A stretch of DNA of 43,975 nt from Vogesella oryzae (GCF_902829295.1 NZ_CADEPL010000029.1:1-43975), one strand, 5' to 3'; shown: positions 17,165 to 24,742, numbered from the stretch's first letter. Program-made: numbers and translations. Notes: generated by a model not told the origin, from the letters alone.

Positions 17165-18378
17165 GTAATCCTAAAGATAGGAGTGATCTTTTCCCCAGCC
17201 TTTAACGAATCAAGATGATCCGCCCAGGCCTGCATCATCCTTATACGCTCGGGCATGTATTCGGCGTAGTTGTAAGTTGCTCGAACCTTGTTTCGCTCTC
17301 CGTGCGCCAACTGCCGTTCAATGGCATCTCGATTCCACCCCTGTTCATTTAGTAGGGTGGATGCCATGTGCCGGAATCCGTGGCCAGTCATGGTGTCCTT
17401 GTCGTAGCCAAGCCGGCGGAGAGCTGCATTTACAGTGTTTTCGGACATAGGCCGTTTGCTGGAGCGAGCGCCCGGGAAGACGAACTGCCCGTGCCCAGTT
17501 AAAGGTTTTAGCTCGCGTAGTACATCAACGGCTTGTGATGACAGTGGAACTACGTGTTTTTCCCGCATTTTCATGCGTTCGGCAGGAATAACCCATTGTG
17601 CGGCGTCGAGGTCGATTTCCCGCCATTCGGCTTTGCGCAGTTCTCCCGGTCGTACAAATACCAGTGGGGCCAATTTCAGAGCGCATTTTGTTTCCAATGT
17701 GCCCTGATAGCCATCAATCGCACGCAGTAGCTCGGCAATCTTGGCCGGGTCGGTTATGGTGGGGAACGAGGTTTTAACTACTGGTGCCAACGCACCGGCT
17801 AGATCAACGGCCGGATTGTACTTTGCACGACCTGTAGCGATAGCGTAGCGGAACACCTGTTTGACGCTCTGCATGGCTCTGTGTGCCGTTTCTACTGCTC
17901 CGCGTCGCTCAATGCGCTGGAGGTTGGCCAGTAGTTCCGGTGCCTCAATATCAGCAATGGGACGACTACCAAGCCAAGGGAAAATGTCCCGTTCTAAACG
18001 GCGGATAATTCGTTCGGCGTGCCCATCCGACCAAATGGGCATGAACTTGGCAAACCACTCTCTCGCAACGGCTTCAAAGTTGTTTTAAGCCTGTAGCGCC
18101 TTGGTGGCCTTAACGACTTTGCGATGTTCGCCGGGGTCGATACCTTCGGCCAGCAGGCGGCGGGCTTCGTCGCGCTTTGCACGCGCCTCTTTGAGAGGCA
18201 CTTCTGGTTATACGCCAAGAGCTAGGGTTTTCTGCTTGCCGTTGAACCTGTAAGAGTGACGCCAGTATTTGCCAGTCTGGTTGACTAGTAGGTGGAGGCC
18301 TTTTTCGTCAGACAGCTTGGCCGGCTTTCCATCCATCTTGGGCTTGGCGTTCTTACATGCAGTATCGGTAAGTGCCAT
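17161..18378 (-). pseudogene. P4-family tyrosine recombinase (integrase) with two in-frame stops
   Basis: Reading the minus strand from ATG at 18378 gives MALTDTACKNAKPKMDGKPA, the DUF4102 arm-binding domain of P4-type integrases, in the same frame as the catalytic domain that ends at 17161 (405 codons). TAA codons occur at 18208-18210 (where G-V-Y-P is expected, a tyrosine codon turned ochre) and 18085-18087 (after K-A-L-Q-A). The catalytic part is otherwise intact: R of VRPGELRKAEW, HGFRHMAS (H-x-x-R), HGERNKVRATYNYAEY (H and Y nucleophile). An internal start at 18042 could give a 293-residue protein lacking the arm domain. It points away from ssrA, as island integrases next to ssrA often do. 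Confidence 0.9.
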
Positions 18379-18380
18379 TG

Positions 18381-18427
18381 TTGGTATCCGTTGTCGTTGG
18401 TATGTAATCTACCAACAGAGATACCAA
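18381..18427. promoter_or_regulatory. Four TTGGTAT boxes upstream of the integrase
   Basis: Two direct boxes (TTGGTAT at 18381-18387 and 18397-18403) face two inverted ones (TACCAAC at 18410-18416 and ATACCAA at 18421-18427). The inner pair forms GTTGGTA-N7-TACCAAC. The cluster starts 3 bases before the integrase ATG. Such clusters suit integrase arm sites or an autoregulatory operator; which one is not decidable here. Confidence 0.6.
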
Positions 18428-18475
18428 CGCAAGTGTTGGCATGTCAAGGCATCGCATGTCGTGTGATGACATAAG

Positions 18476-18508
18476 AAAAAACCCCGAAAGCCTTAAGCTA
18501 TCGGGGTT
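18476..18508 (-). terminator. Rho-independent terminator, minus strand
   Basis: On the minus strand AACCCCGA pairs with TCGGGGTT (18480-18508), with an inner AGC/GCT pair. A run of T follows the stem (A-run at 18476-18480 on +). It would stop transcription coming from the JetD-like side before the integrase. It also lies opposite the end of no recognised gene, so its transcript may be a lost gene. Confidence 0.7.
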
Positions 18509-18545
18509 CTGTCGTTATGTGCCGTTAGGCGTTTCATGTCTTGGA

Positions 18546-18647
18546 ATAAAGCATATGCTGTCGTAAACACGGAACCGAACCGGGTTCCCTATCCACCTCG
18601 ATAAAGCATAACTTGACGCATCGGAAAAAAATTAAGCAAAAAGTGTC
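18546..18647 (+). repeat. Left cluster of 18-bp iteron-like repeats
   Basis: Three forward copies of a degenerate unit near ATAAAGCATAAAGTGTCG lie at 18546-18563, 18601-18618 and 18630-18647. The pair at 18601-18647 matches the pair at 21011-21055 across its whole length, including the linking GCATCG and A-run. This makes a 45-bp imperfect direct repeat around the small ORF, JetD-like and TniQ-like genes. Confidence 0.7.
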
Positions 18648-18678
18648 AAAAAATTTACCTTTAATTCAATAGTAATTT

Positions 18679-18703
18679 TTGCCTTGCCTTGCCTTGCCTT
18701 GCC
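18679..18703 (+). repeat. Pentanucleotide tandem repeat (TTGCC)x5
   Basis: Five perfect, uninterrupted copies of TTGCC lie about 205 bases before the small ORF at 18908. Pentamer repeats can change copy number by slippage. Here the tract is intergenic, so an effect, if any, would be on promoter spacing and not on reading frame. Confidence 0.8.
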
Positions 18704-18907
18704 AAGGTAGCTGGCCTACCACGAGATAGTGAACAACTACAGACTTTCCGTAGCCGGCATCCTGAAAAAATGAATACACACATGCTGCTGATGGACAGCC
18801 TGCTTCGTCGACCACCAGTCACAGGCAACCCCATACCCTGCCTACCCAGAAAGAGTCGCTGTTGACCGGTTTTACCTCAACGAATACAAACGACCAACGG
18901 ACTTACT

Positions 18908-19120
18908 ATGTCAACAGCACATCAAATTGACCTGAGCATCGCACTTCAGAAACTCCATGAGCTGGCACTGGCGGATGGCGACCTCGGATACGAATATTGG
19001 TACAGCATCAGTAAATTGCTGAATCGCGCTGCCAGCATGCAAGATGAAATCGACTCGCTGACCCGAGAACTGGAAGCATGTCGAGCTAAGCACAGAGGGC
19101 GAGGGGGCGGGACAGACTAA
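18908..19120 (+). CDS. Small hypothetical protein, 70 residues
   Basis: MSTAHQIDLSIALQKLHELA then LADGDLGYEYWYSISKLLNR, with a helical, probably coiled-coil tail (MQDEIDSLTRELEACRAKH) and a basic/glycine end. No family recognised. It is convergent with the JetD-like gene, with 8 bases between the stops, which supports it being a real gene. No clear Shine-Dalgarno sequence precedes the ATG. Without homologues it stays a prediction. Confidence 0.5.
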   Translation: MSTAHQIDLSIALQKLHELALADGDLGYEYWYSISKLLNRAASMQDEIDSLTRELEACRAKHRGRGGGTD

Positions 19121-19128
19121 TGAGAGGG

Positions 19129-20127
19129 CTAGCTCAGCGCCATCAACGCTTGAAAACCTAAGGACTCCTGAGGAATCCAGAAACCATTGCTCCACAGGTC
19201 GCAGAGGGAGTTGCCCAGACTGTCGCCAAGCCAGTCTGCCGCCTGCTTGTGAACGCCCTCAGCCATTTGGCTCGCTCGCTCCCGTAGAACACCGTATTCC
19301 AGGAGCCACTTGTAGTGCTCGATAGCCGGGGCAACATGAGGGCAGCCCGGCTCCGCGGCCGCGTTGAGTTCCAAAGGGATGGCTATGCCTTTGGGGTCAA
19401 GGTCACCCAGATATTCGGCGCCAACACCGCCAACCTCATCCAGGACATCACCAAGCGCCCGCCCGCTACTGCGGAAGGCTTCACCCGAGCCATAGACAAT
19501 CGCCGCGTAACGCTGGGTCTTCAGATTCCACTGCCCAAAGCTCCAATAGCTGTTGTGGTTTTCGACAATGAGCACGGGTTTGCCTAGCGCTTCGGCTTTT
19601 TTGTAGGGCAGCGGGAGGGGGACGATGAAGGCGCCTAACACGTCGAGCGGGAGGCGCCCTGAAAACAACGTATTCCCCCGGCGCATGCTGTCTAGGCGCT
19701 TTTCGTCCCCGAAGATTTCGAGCGACCGTTCCTTGATGGGCACTGACACTACCCGCCCTCGATGTTCGAGCAGGAAGTCATTTATGGCTCGGGCTGCTTC
19801 CAGCATAGCGGGCTTAAGCTCTGGCCAAAAGCCGAGTTCGGGTACCCAGGGAACCGTCGCATAATCTCGGCGCGGAGCCTCCTCAGTCCGCACTAGCTGA
19901 ATCCAGTTGGGCATTGGGGGATTACCGCGCTTTTCCCAACTGCCGGCTGCAGGCAACTGGATGAGCTTGGCCACTTCCAGTCCACGCAAGTCAGCTAGCA
20001 GCAGTGCATTGCGGTCCGGATTATTCGCGGCCTCAGGGTGCAGTTCGAAGAATGCCCGGCGCACTTCCTGCAGGGGCACCCGTTTGCGGCTGCTTTGGTT
20101 CAGTCGGGCAAACAACTCGATGTTCAT
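19129..20127 (-). CDS. Stand-alone JetD-like (DUF3322/DUF2220) Toprim protein
   Basis: 332 residues. The C-terminal half matches the Toprim-like domain of JetD, the topoisomerase VI-like nuclease subunit of Wadjet anti-plasmid systems. The acidic residues are E189 (VLIVENHNSYW) and D242/D244 (YLGDLDPKGIAI), with VYGSGEAF between them. The N-terminal 100 residues look like the DUF3322 part (an ELHPEAANNPDRNALLLADL stretch, then NWIQL). No JetA, JetB or JetC condensin genes lie on either side, so it either acts alone or is a remnant of a larger system. It is a complete frame with all acidic residues kept. The assignment is from motif memory; a search is needed to fix the subfamily. Confidence 0.7.
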   Translation of the reverse strand: MNIELFARLNQSSRKRVPLQEVRRAFFELHPEAANNPDRNALLLADLRGLEVAKLIQLPAAGSWEKRGNPPMPNWIQLVRTEEAPRRDYATVPWVPELGFWPELKPAMLEAARAINDFLLEHRGRVVSVPIKERSLEIFGDEKRLDSMRRGNTLFSGRLPLDVLGAFIVPLPLPYKKAEALGKPVLIVENHNSYWSFGQWNLKTQRYAAIVYGSGEAFRSSGRALGDVLDEVGGVGAEYLGDLDPKGIAIPLELNAAAEPGCPHVAPAIEHYKWLLEYGVLRERASQMAEGVHKQAADWLGDSLGNSLCDLWSNGFWIPQESLGFQALMALS

Positions 20128-20196
20128 GCGCGCGCCCCATGTTTGTTAAGGTCAAAGTCGGCCAATTCCAGGGCCATTCAGACGATTGTCACGCGT

Positions 20197-20802
20197 ATGG
20201 ATGCAGGCAAAAGCGCTGCCTTCGCTCGCCGTGTCGGTCTAAGCAAAGCGACTGTGCATCATTGGCTGAGGGATGATGGCACGCCAACTCTTGGCGCTAG
20301 CTTGCAAATGGCTGCGCATGCGGGGCTGACATTGCCGGACTTGCTGTCCGGAAAGCTGGATGGGTGGGCGCCGCCCGTGCCCAATAGCCAGCTAGTACTA
20401 GACTTACGAGTAGAGCTGACGGGGAAACGCTCCGCTCCACGCACCCTGGATTGGGATGCCATCAAGGCAGAGTTGCGCAGCTTTATGTCACTGTCAGTAC
20501 CCATCAGCGTTGCAGAAGCTGGGCGGCGGCTCAATATCGACGACCGTCACTTGTACTTGCGTGCAAACCAAGAGGCTCGTGCACTGGGTGAGCGCTGGAA
20601 GCGCCATCTAGCCATGCAAAAAAGACAAGTCTTGGCGGAGGCAAGGCCCTATCTCATTGCAGCGTGTAGTGACATTGCGATGGAAGGAAAGGCAGTCAGC
20701 TTGCGAGAAATTGAATCTCGGGTGCCAGCTGCCGTTCTCGGTCGCATCGAGTCCCTGTTTGATGTGCTTGTCGATATCAAGAACGAGCTCGGCATCGCCT
20801 AG
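20197..20802 (+). pseudogene. TniQ/TnsD-like C-terminal fragment with two helix-turn-helix regions
   Basis: About 201 residues from ATG 20197 (the frame is open back to 20038). AAFARRVGLSKATVHHWLRD (8-27) is an HTH, followed by a TLGASLQMAAHAGLTLPDLLSG helix set. A second HTH near 110-130 (VAEAGRRLNIDDRHLYLRANQE) leads into R-W-K-R and a late VSLREIESRV repeat. This order resembles the C-terminal half of TniQ/TnsD target-selection proteins of Tn7-like and Tn5053-like transposons. The zinc-finger N-terminal half is missing: the homology starts close to the JetD-like gene's start at 20127, suggesting a fusion junction at about 20130-20190. It could also be an intact small HTH regulator. Confidence 0.5.
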
Positions 20803-20825
20803 ACACCAACTGCATCGCACAAGCA

Positions 20826-20846
20826 AAAGCCGGCTATGCCGGCTTT
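20826..20846 (+). terminator. Hairpin after the TniQ-like frame
   Basis: AAAGCCGGC pairs with GCCGGCTTT around TAT, 24 bases past the stop. A short T-run is part of the stem and a further TTT follows soon after (GTGCTTTGG). It is a plausible + strand terminator. Confidence 0.6.
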
Positions 20847-20926
20847 GTGCTTTGGTGAATGCTCTGCTGAAGGTGTTGGCGACCGCTACCGCTAATGTAC
20901 GACAACGACCTATGGCGTCCAGACGC

Positions 20927-20954
20927 AAAAAAGCCGGCTTACGCCGGCCTTTTT
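20927..20954. terminator. Bidirectional hairpin terminator
   Basis: GCAAAAAA-GCCGGC-TTAC-GCCGGC-CTTTTTGC: a GC-rich stem flanked by A-run and T-run, so it can work on either strand. It lies between the TniQ-like fragment and the repeat cluster. Confidence 0.65.
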
Positions 20955-21010
20955 GCATTACAAGCCTGAAAATACGAATGGCCGCTTCTCGGCGCTAACA
21001 CACTTAGCGA

Positions 21011-21076
21011 ATAAAGCAAAATGTGTCGCATCGAAAAATTAAGCATAAAGTGTCGTTGGCGACACTTTATGCTTAA
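21011..21076. repeat. Right cluster of iteron-like repeats with a 17-bp hairpin
   Basis: Forward units at 21011-21028 and 21038-21055 are followed by an inverted copy at 21060-21076. The last two form a perfect 17-bp stem (TTAAGCATAAAGTGTCG and its complement) around TTGG. The end geometry (forward and inverted units, GTGTCG next to the axis) is what transposon ends or recombinase sites look like. Confidence 0.75.
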
Positions 21077-21113
21077 CGGCACACGTTACATGTCTTCCGG
21101 TGACATGAGAATT

Positions 21114-21475
21114 TGGTGGAGGCGGCGGGAATCGAACCCGCGTCCGGAAGCCCTCTACGAAGAGTTCTACATACATAGTCGTGTCATTTGGATTTAATTA
21201 CTGACACGCCGACGGACAGGCTTGGCAGTAACGAGTTACCTTGCGTTTAACACCGGGTTAAGTAACCCAACCTGATGCGAGCTGGTGTGAAATGACTCTA
21301 CCGGAGTTGCCCCCACAGCCCACCAGCGAGCTGCTGTAGAGTCTAGCGGCGATTAAGCAGCTAGAGCGTAAGTTTCGTCGTTTGCGACTAAATAAACTCA
21401 GTGTTTTACGGGGTGACTGAAATCCCGGTATGCCCTCATCCGCTTTGCAACCCCCGTCGAAACCAGGTCGCCCCC
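21114..21475 (-). ncRNA. ssrA: Transfer-messenger RNA (tmRNA)
   Basis: One-piece tmRNA of 362 nt that rescues stalled ribosomes. The 5' end GGGGGCGACC (from 21475) pairs with GCCGCCTCC before the encoded CCA (21116-21114). The TPsiC arm GGTTCGATTCC is present. The tag frame at 21385-21353 reads ANDETYALAA then TAA. This tag is the one I recall for Neisseriales. The 3' end is the side facing the island, and tmRNA 3' ends are common attachment sites for P4-type integrases. Confidence 0.96.
21353..21385 (-). other. tmRNA proteolysis-tag reading frame
   Basis: GCA-AAC-GAC-GAA-ACT-TAC, then four codons for A-L-A-A and TAA, giving ANDETYALAA. The LAA end is recognised by ClpXP. Confidence 0.93.
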
Positions 21476-21531
21476 AGATGATTGTTATATTGTAGCGCAG
21501 GCGGGGGTTTCAAGGCCAGCGCCGGGTTAAA

Positions 21532-22956
21532 TTAATGTCCCTCGCCAGCCTTGATGATCTTCAGGGTATTGGTACTGCCCATCAGGCCCACGCTGTCGCC
21601 AACCGTTGCCACCAGGACGTCACCCTGGTTTACCCGGCCGCGTTCCAGTAGTTTGCGCTCTGCGGCCAACAGCAGTTTTTTCTGATCGCTGGCTATCGGT
21701 AACAGTATCGGGAACACGTCGCGATACAGTGCCAGCCGGCGATAGGTGCTGATTTCCGGTGTCAGGGCATAGATGGGAACGCCGCAATTGACACGGCTCA
21801 TCCACAGGGCGGTAGAGCCGGTCTGGGTAAGCGCAACCAGTGCTTTTACCTGGAGATGGTTGGCAGTAAATAGCGCCGCCATGGCGATGGATTGGTCGAC
21901 ACGGGTGAACTCGCGGTTAAGGAAGGCGCGTTCCAGCTGGTAGTCAGAGGAGGTTTCCGCCTCTAGGCAGACGCGGGCCATGGCTTCGACGGTTTCCACC
22001 GGATACTGGCCGGCGGCGGTTTCTGCCGACAGCATGACTGCATCGGTGCCATCCAGCACGGCATTGGCGACATCGGAAACTTCGGCGCGGGTTGGCACTG
22101 GGCTGGTAATCATGGATTCCATCATCTGGGTGGCCGTGATGGTGAGCTTGTTGCGCTCGCGTGCCAGCCGGATCATGCGTTTTTGCAATGCCGGTACTGC
22201 TGCGTCGCCGACTTCTACCGCCAGGTCGCCGCGTGCCACCATGATGCCGTCGGAGGATTCGATCAGGTCTTCCAGGTTGGTAATGGCTTCACAGCGTTCG
22301 ATCTTGGCGATGATGCGTGCCTGGCAGCCGGCGGCATGCACCAGTGTGCGCGCCATGTACAGGTCGGCGCTGCTCTTGGGGAAGGACACTGCCAGATAGT
22401 CGGCCTCCAGTTGCGCCGCAACCTTGATGTCATCGATGTCCTTGGCGGTCAGGGCAGGGGCGGACAGTCCGCCGCCTTGCTGGTTGATCCCCTTGTTGTT
22501 GGACAGCACGCCGCCAACTTTCACCCGGGTGTGAATCTGGTTGCCGATGACTTTTTCAACTACCAGCACGATACGGCCATCGTCCAGCAGCAAGACTGCG
22601 CCGCTATCGACATCCTGCGGCAGTTCCTTGTAATCCAGTCCGACGCGGGTGTCGTCACCCAGCTCGCAGTCGGCATCCAGAATGAAGGGTTGGCCGTTGC
22701 TAAGCGTAACCTTGCTGTTGGCAAAGCGGCCGACACGAATTTTGGGACCTTGCAGATCTACCATGATGGCGACCGGCACGCCCAGCCTGTCGGCGGTGCT
22801 GCGTACCAGACTGGCGCGGTCGATATGATCCTGCGCGCTGCCGTGCGAGAAATTGAGGCGTACCACGTTGACGCCGGCCTGAATCAAGCGCTCCAGTGTT
22901 TCTTCATCGCTGGATGCGGGACCGAGGGTGGCAACGATTTTTGTACGACGGGTCAT
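21532..22956 (-). CDS. pyk: Pyruvate kinase
   Basis: This 474-residue enzyme converts phosphoenolpyruvate plus ADP to pyruvate plus ATP. The N-terminal R33, N35, S37 and H38 set (VRLNFSHGS), the B domain (about 72-165), K218/E220 (IIAKIE) and MVARGDLAVEVG (239-250) are all in place. The TATQMMESM motif follows. The length fits the bacterial PykA/PykF family. GGAGA lies 8 bases before the ATG. It stands alone next to ssrA and is divergent from pepD. The 10-mer occurs in it at 21661. Confidence 0.96.
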   Translation of the reverse strand: MTRRTKIVATLGPASSDEETLERLIQAGVNVVRLNFSHGSAQDHIDRASLVRSTADRLGVPVAIMVDLQGPKIRVGRFANSKVTLSNGQPFILDADCELGDDTRVGLDYKELPQDVDSGAVLLLDDGRIVLVVEKVIGNQIHTRVKVGGVLSNNKGINQQGGGLSAPALTAKDIDDIKVAAQLEADYLAVSFPKSSADLYMARTLVHAAGCQARIIAKIERCEAITNLEDLIESSDGIMVARGDLAVEVGDAAVPALQKRMIRLARERNKLTITATQMMESMITSPVPTRAEVSDVANAVLDGTDAVMLSAETAAGQYPVETVEAMARVCLEAETSSDYQLERAFLNREFTRVDQSIAMAALFTANHLQVKALVALTQTGSTALWMSRVNCGVPIYALTPEISTYRRLALYRDVFPILLPIASDQKKLLLAAERKLLERGRVNQGDVLVATVGDSVGLMGSTNTLKIIKAGEGH

Positions 22957-23222
22957 GGTTGAGTCTCCGTTGGTTTTGTGTAGTTATGGTACAAAAACTG
23001 GCTGTAACTGGCAGCTTACATGGGTAGTTTTACTACTTTATTTGCTAGCGGCGCGTACAGACTGAGACAAAAACTGCACTTTGGGCGCAATGACGCTCTA
23101 AAGCGGCTGTGCTAGAGTTGGCAATCAAATCAATAAACGGGCGATCACGAGTCGCCCGTTATTCATTGCCAGTCTACTTTGGCATGAAATATCCCACCGT
23201 CTGCAAACAGGAGCATTTTCTC
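22957..23222. promoter_or_regulatory. pyk/pepD divergent region with hairpin
   Basis: 266 bases that must hold both promoters; neither is clear enough to call. A 9-bp stem AACGGGCGA/TCGCCCGTT (about 23136-23160) lies about 60 bases before the pepD start and is followed by ATTATTC-like bases. It could be a leader hairpin of pepD. The pepD ribosome site AGGAG is at about 23209. Confidence 0.45.
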
Positions 23223-24680
23223 GTGGTTAACATCGCCGCATTCGAACCCAAGGTCGTTTGGGAGCACTTCCAGACGCTGTGTGACATTCCGCGTCCGTCC
23301 AAACACGAGCAGGCACTACGGGATTACCTGAAGGGTTGGGCCGAACTGCGTGGTTTGGAGACCGTGGTCGATGCGGTGGGTAACCTGATCATTCGTAAGC
23401 CGGCCACGCCGGGTATGGAAGATCGTGCCGGCGTGGTGTTGCAGGGGCACCTGGATATGGTGTGTCAGGCCAATACCGGTACCGTGCATGACTTCTTCAA
23501 TGATCCGATCCGGCCGGTATTGCAGGATGGCTGGCTGATTGCCGAGAACACTACGCTGGGCGCCGACAACGGCATCGGTGTGGCGTTGGGGTTGGCCGCA
23601 TTGACTGCCGACGATATCGTGCACGGCCCGCTGGAAGTATTGCTGACGCTGGACGAAGAGGCCGGCATGGGCGGGGCGTTGGGGCTGGAGGCTGGACTGC
23701 TGCAAGGCAAGATGCTGATCAATATCGATACCGAAGAGTGGGGCGAGTTCTACATGGGCTGTGCCGGTGGTATCGATGTGAATGTGCGGCGCGATTACGC
23801 GCAGGAGCCGCTGCCGGCCGGCTATGCGGTGCGCCAGCTGGTGGTGTCGGGGCTGTGTGGTGGCCACTCCGGCGCTGACATTCACCTCGGTCGCGGCAAC
23901 GCCAACAAGGTGCTGGTTCGCCTGCTGCAAGAGTTGGCTACCAGTACCGATCTGCGCGTGGTCTCATTCAATGGCGGCACGGCCCGCAATGCCTTGGCGC
24001 GCGAGGCCTTTGCAGTGGTGGCCTATCCGGAGCAGGATGCGGCCAACGTTGCGGCGCAGCTGGATGCCTACCAGGCACTGATGCGTTTTGAGCTGGCTGG
24101 TGTGGATGAGGGGGTTGCCATTGCGACTAACCTGGCTACTGCGGAGCAGGTGATGGCGCGCGATGCCCAGCAAGTAGTGTTGGCCGCCTTGCATGCCGCT
24201 CCGCATGGCGTGAAGCGCATGAGCCAGCAGGTGAGCGGCGTGGTGGAAACTTCCAATAACCTGGGGGTGATCAGCTTGGCCGATGGCAAGGTATTTGCCA
24301 ATCTGATGGTGCGCTCGCTGCTGGATAGCGGCTTCCGCAATCTGGCCAGCGAGATCAGTGCCTTGTTCCGCCTGGCTGGTTTCGAGGTAGAAACCGAGGG
24401 TGGCTACCCGGGGTGGGCGCCGAATCCGGCCTCGCCGCTGCTGGCGTTGTTCCAGCGTGTTTACCGCCAGCAGTTCGGGGCCGACTCCGCCGTACAGGTG
24501 ATCCATGCAGGTCTGGAATGCGGCATCATCGGCTCCAAGTATCCGGAGATGGACATGGTGTCGTTCGGTCCGAACATCCGCGGTGCCCATGCGCCGGGCG
24601 AGCGGGTGGAGGTGGCCTCGGTGGGGAATGCCTGGCAGCTGCTGCAGGCGGTACTGGCCGCAGTGCCAGCCAATAACTGA
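23223..24680 (+). CDS. pepD: Aminoacyl-histidine dipeptidase (carnosinase-like, M20 family)
   Basis: 485 residues, the same length as E. coli PepD. It hydrolyses Xaa-His dipeptides with two zinc ions. Metal and catalytic residues are visible: H76 and D78 (GHLDMV), D115 (LGADNGIG), E145/E146 (LDEEAGMG). GGHSGADIHLGRGN is the lid/dimer-domain mark. The GTG at 23223 is chosen because AGGAG lies 9 bases upstream; the longer frame from 23109 crosses the leader hairpin. An intrinsic terminator follows. Three 10-mer-type sites lie inside it (23591, 24038, 24180). Confidence 0.94.
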   Translation: MVNIAAFEPKVVWEHFQTLCDIPRPSKHEQALRDYLKGWAELRGLETVVDAVGNLIIRKPATPGMEDRAGVVLQGHLDMVCQANTGTVHDFFNDPIRPVLQDGWLIAENTTLGADNGIGVALGLAALTADDIVHGPLEVLLTLDEEAGMGGALGLEAGLLQGKMLINIDTEEWGEFYMGCAGGIDVNVRRDYAQEPLPAGYAVRQLVVSGLCGGHSGADIHLGRGNANKVLVRLLQELATSTDLRVVSFNGGTARNALAREAFAVVAYPEQDAANVAAQLDAYQALMRFELAGVDEGVAIATNLATAEQVMARDAQQVVLAALHAAPHGVKRMSQQVSGVVETSNNLGVISLADGKVFANLMVRSLLDSGFRNLASEISALFRLAGFEVETEGGYPGWAPNPASPLLALFQRVYRQQFGADSAVQVIHAGLECGIIGSKYPEMDMVSFGPNIRGAHAPGERVEVASVGNAWQLLQAVLAAVPANN

Positions 24681-24700
24681 GTGCAGTTTCGAATTCGCTA

Positions 24701-24725
24701 AACCCGGCAAGTGCCGGGTTTTTTA
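24701..24725 (+). terminator. Intrinsic terminator of pepD
   Basis: AACCCGGCA pairs with TGCCGGGTT around a two-base loop, followed by TTTTT. It starts 20 bases after the pepD stop. Confidence 0.9.
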
Positions 24726-24742
24726 TTGCCTGCAACCGGACA

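Larger units (their letters stand above)
18379..18907. other. Gene-poor stretch of the island
   Basis: 529 bases with no supported gene. They contain the TTGGTAT boxes, the terminator, a GGAACC/GGTTCC hairpin (18571-18588), three copies of the 18-bp iteron-like repeat, and a five-copy TTGCC tandem repeat. The sequence is clearly more AT-rich than the flanking core genes, especially at 18600-18680. A 31-codon frame from about 18774 is not convincing. Confidence 0.6.
20803..21113. other. Gap between the TniQ-like frame and ssrA
   Basis: 311 bases without a gene. They hold two terminator hairpins (20826-20846, 20927-20954), the right repeat cluster (21011-21076), and 37 bases of spacer before the 3' end of ssrA. 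A weak CATGTC/GACATG stem at about 21090-21107 may be the ssrA terminator. Confidence 0.6.

Noticed and set aside
18571-18588. GGAACC-GAACCG-GGTTCC looks like a tRNA T-arm fragment
   Set aside because: The loop does not match TPsiC consensus and no acceptor or anticodon arm can be built around it.
18774-18868. 31-codon frame MNTHMLLMDSLL in the island gap
   Set aside because: Too short, no ribosome site, no family, and no support from neighbours.
21090-21107. CATGTC/GACATG stem as a definite ssrA terminator
   Set aside because: Only six base pairs and no U-run; noted in the gap entry but not called.
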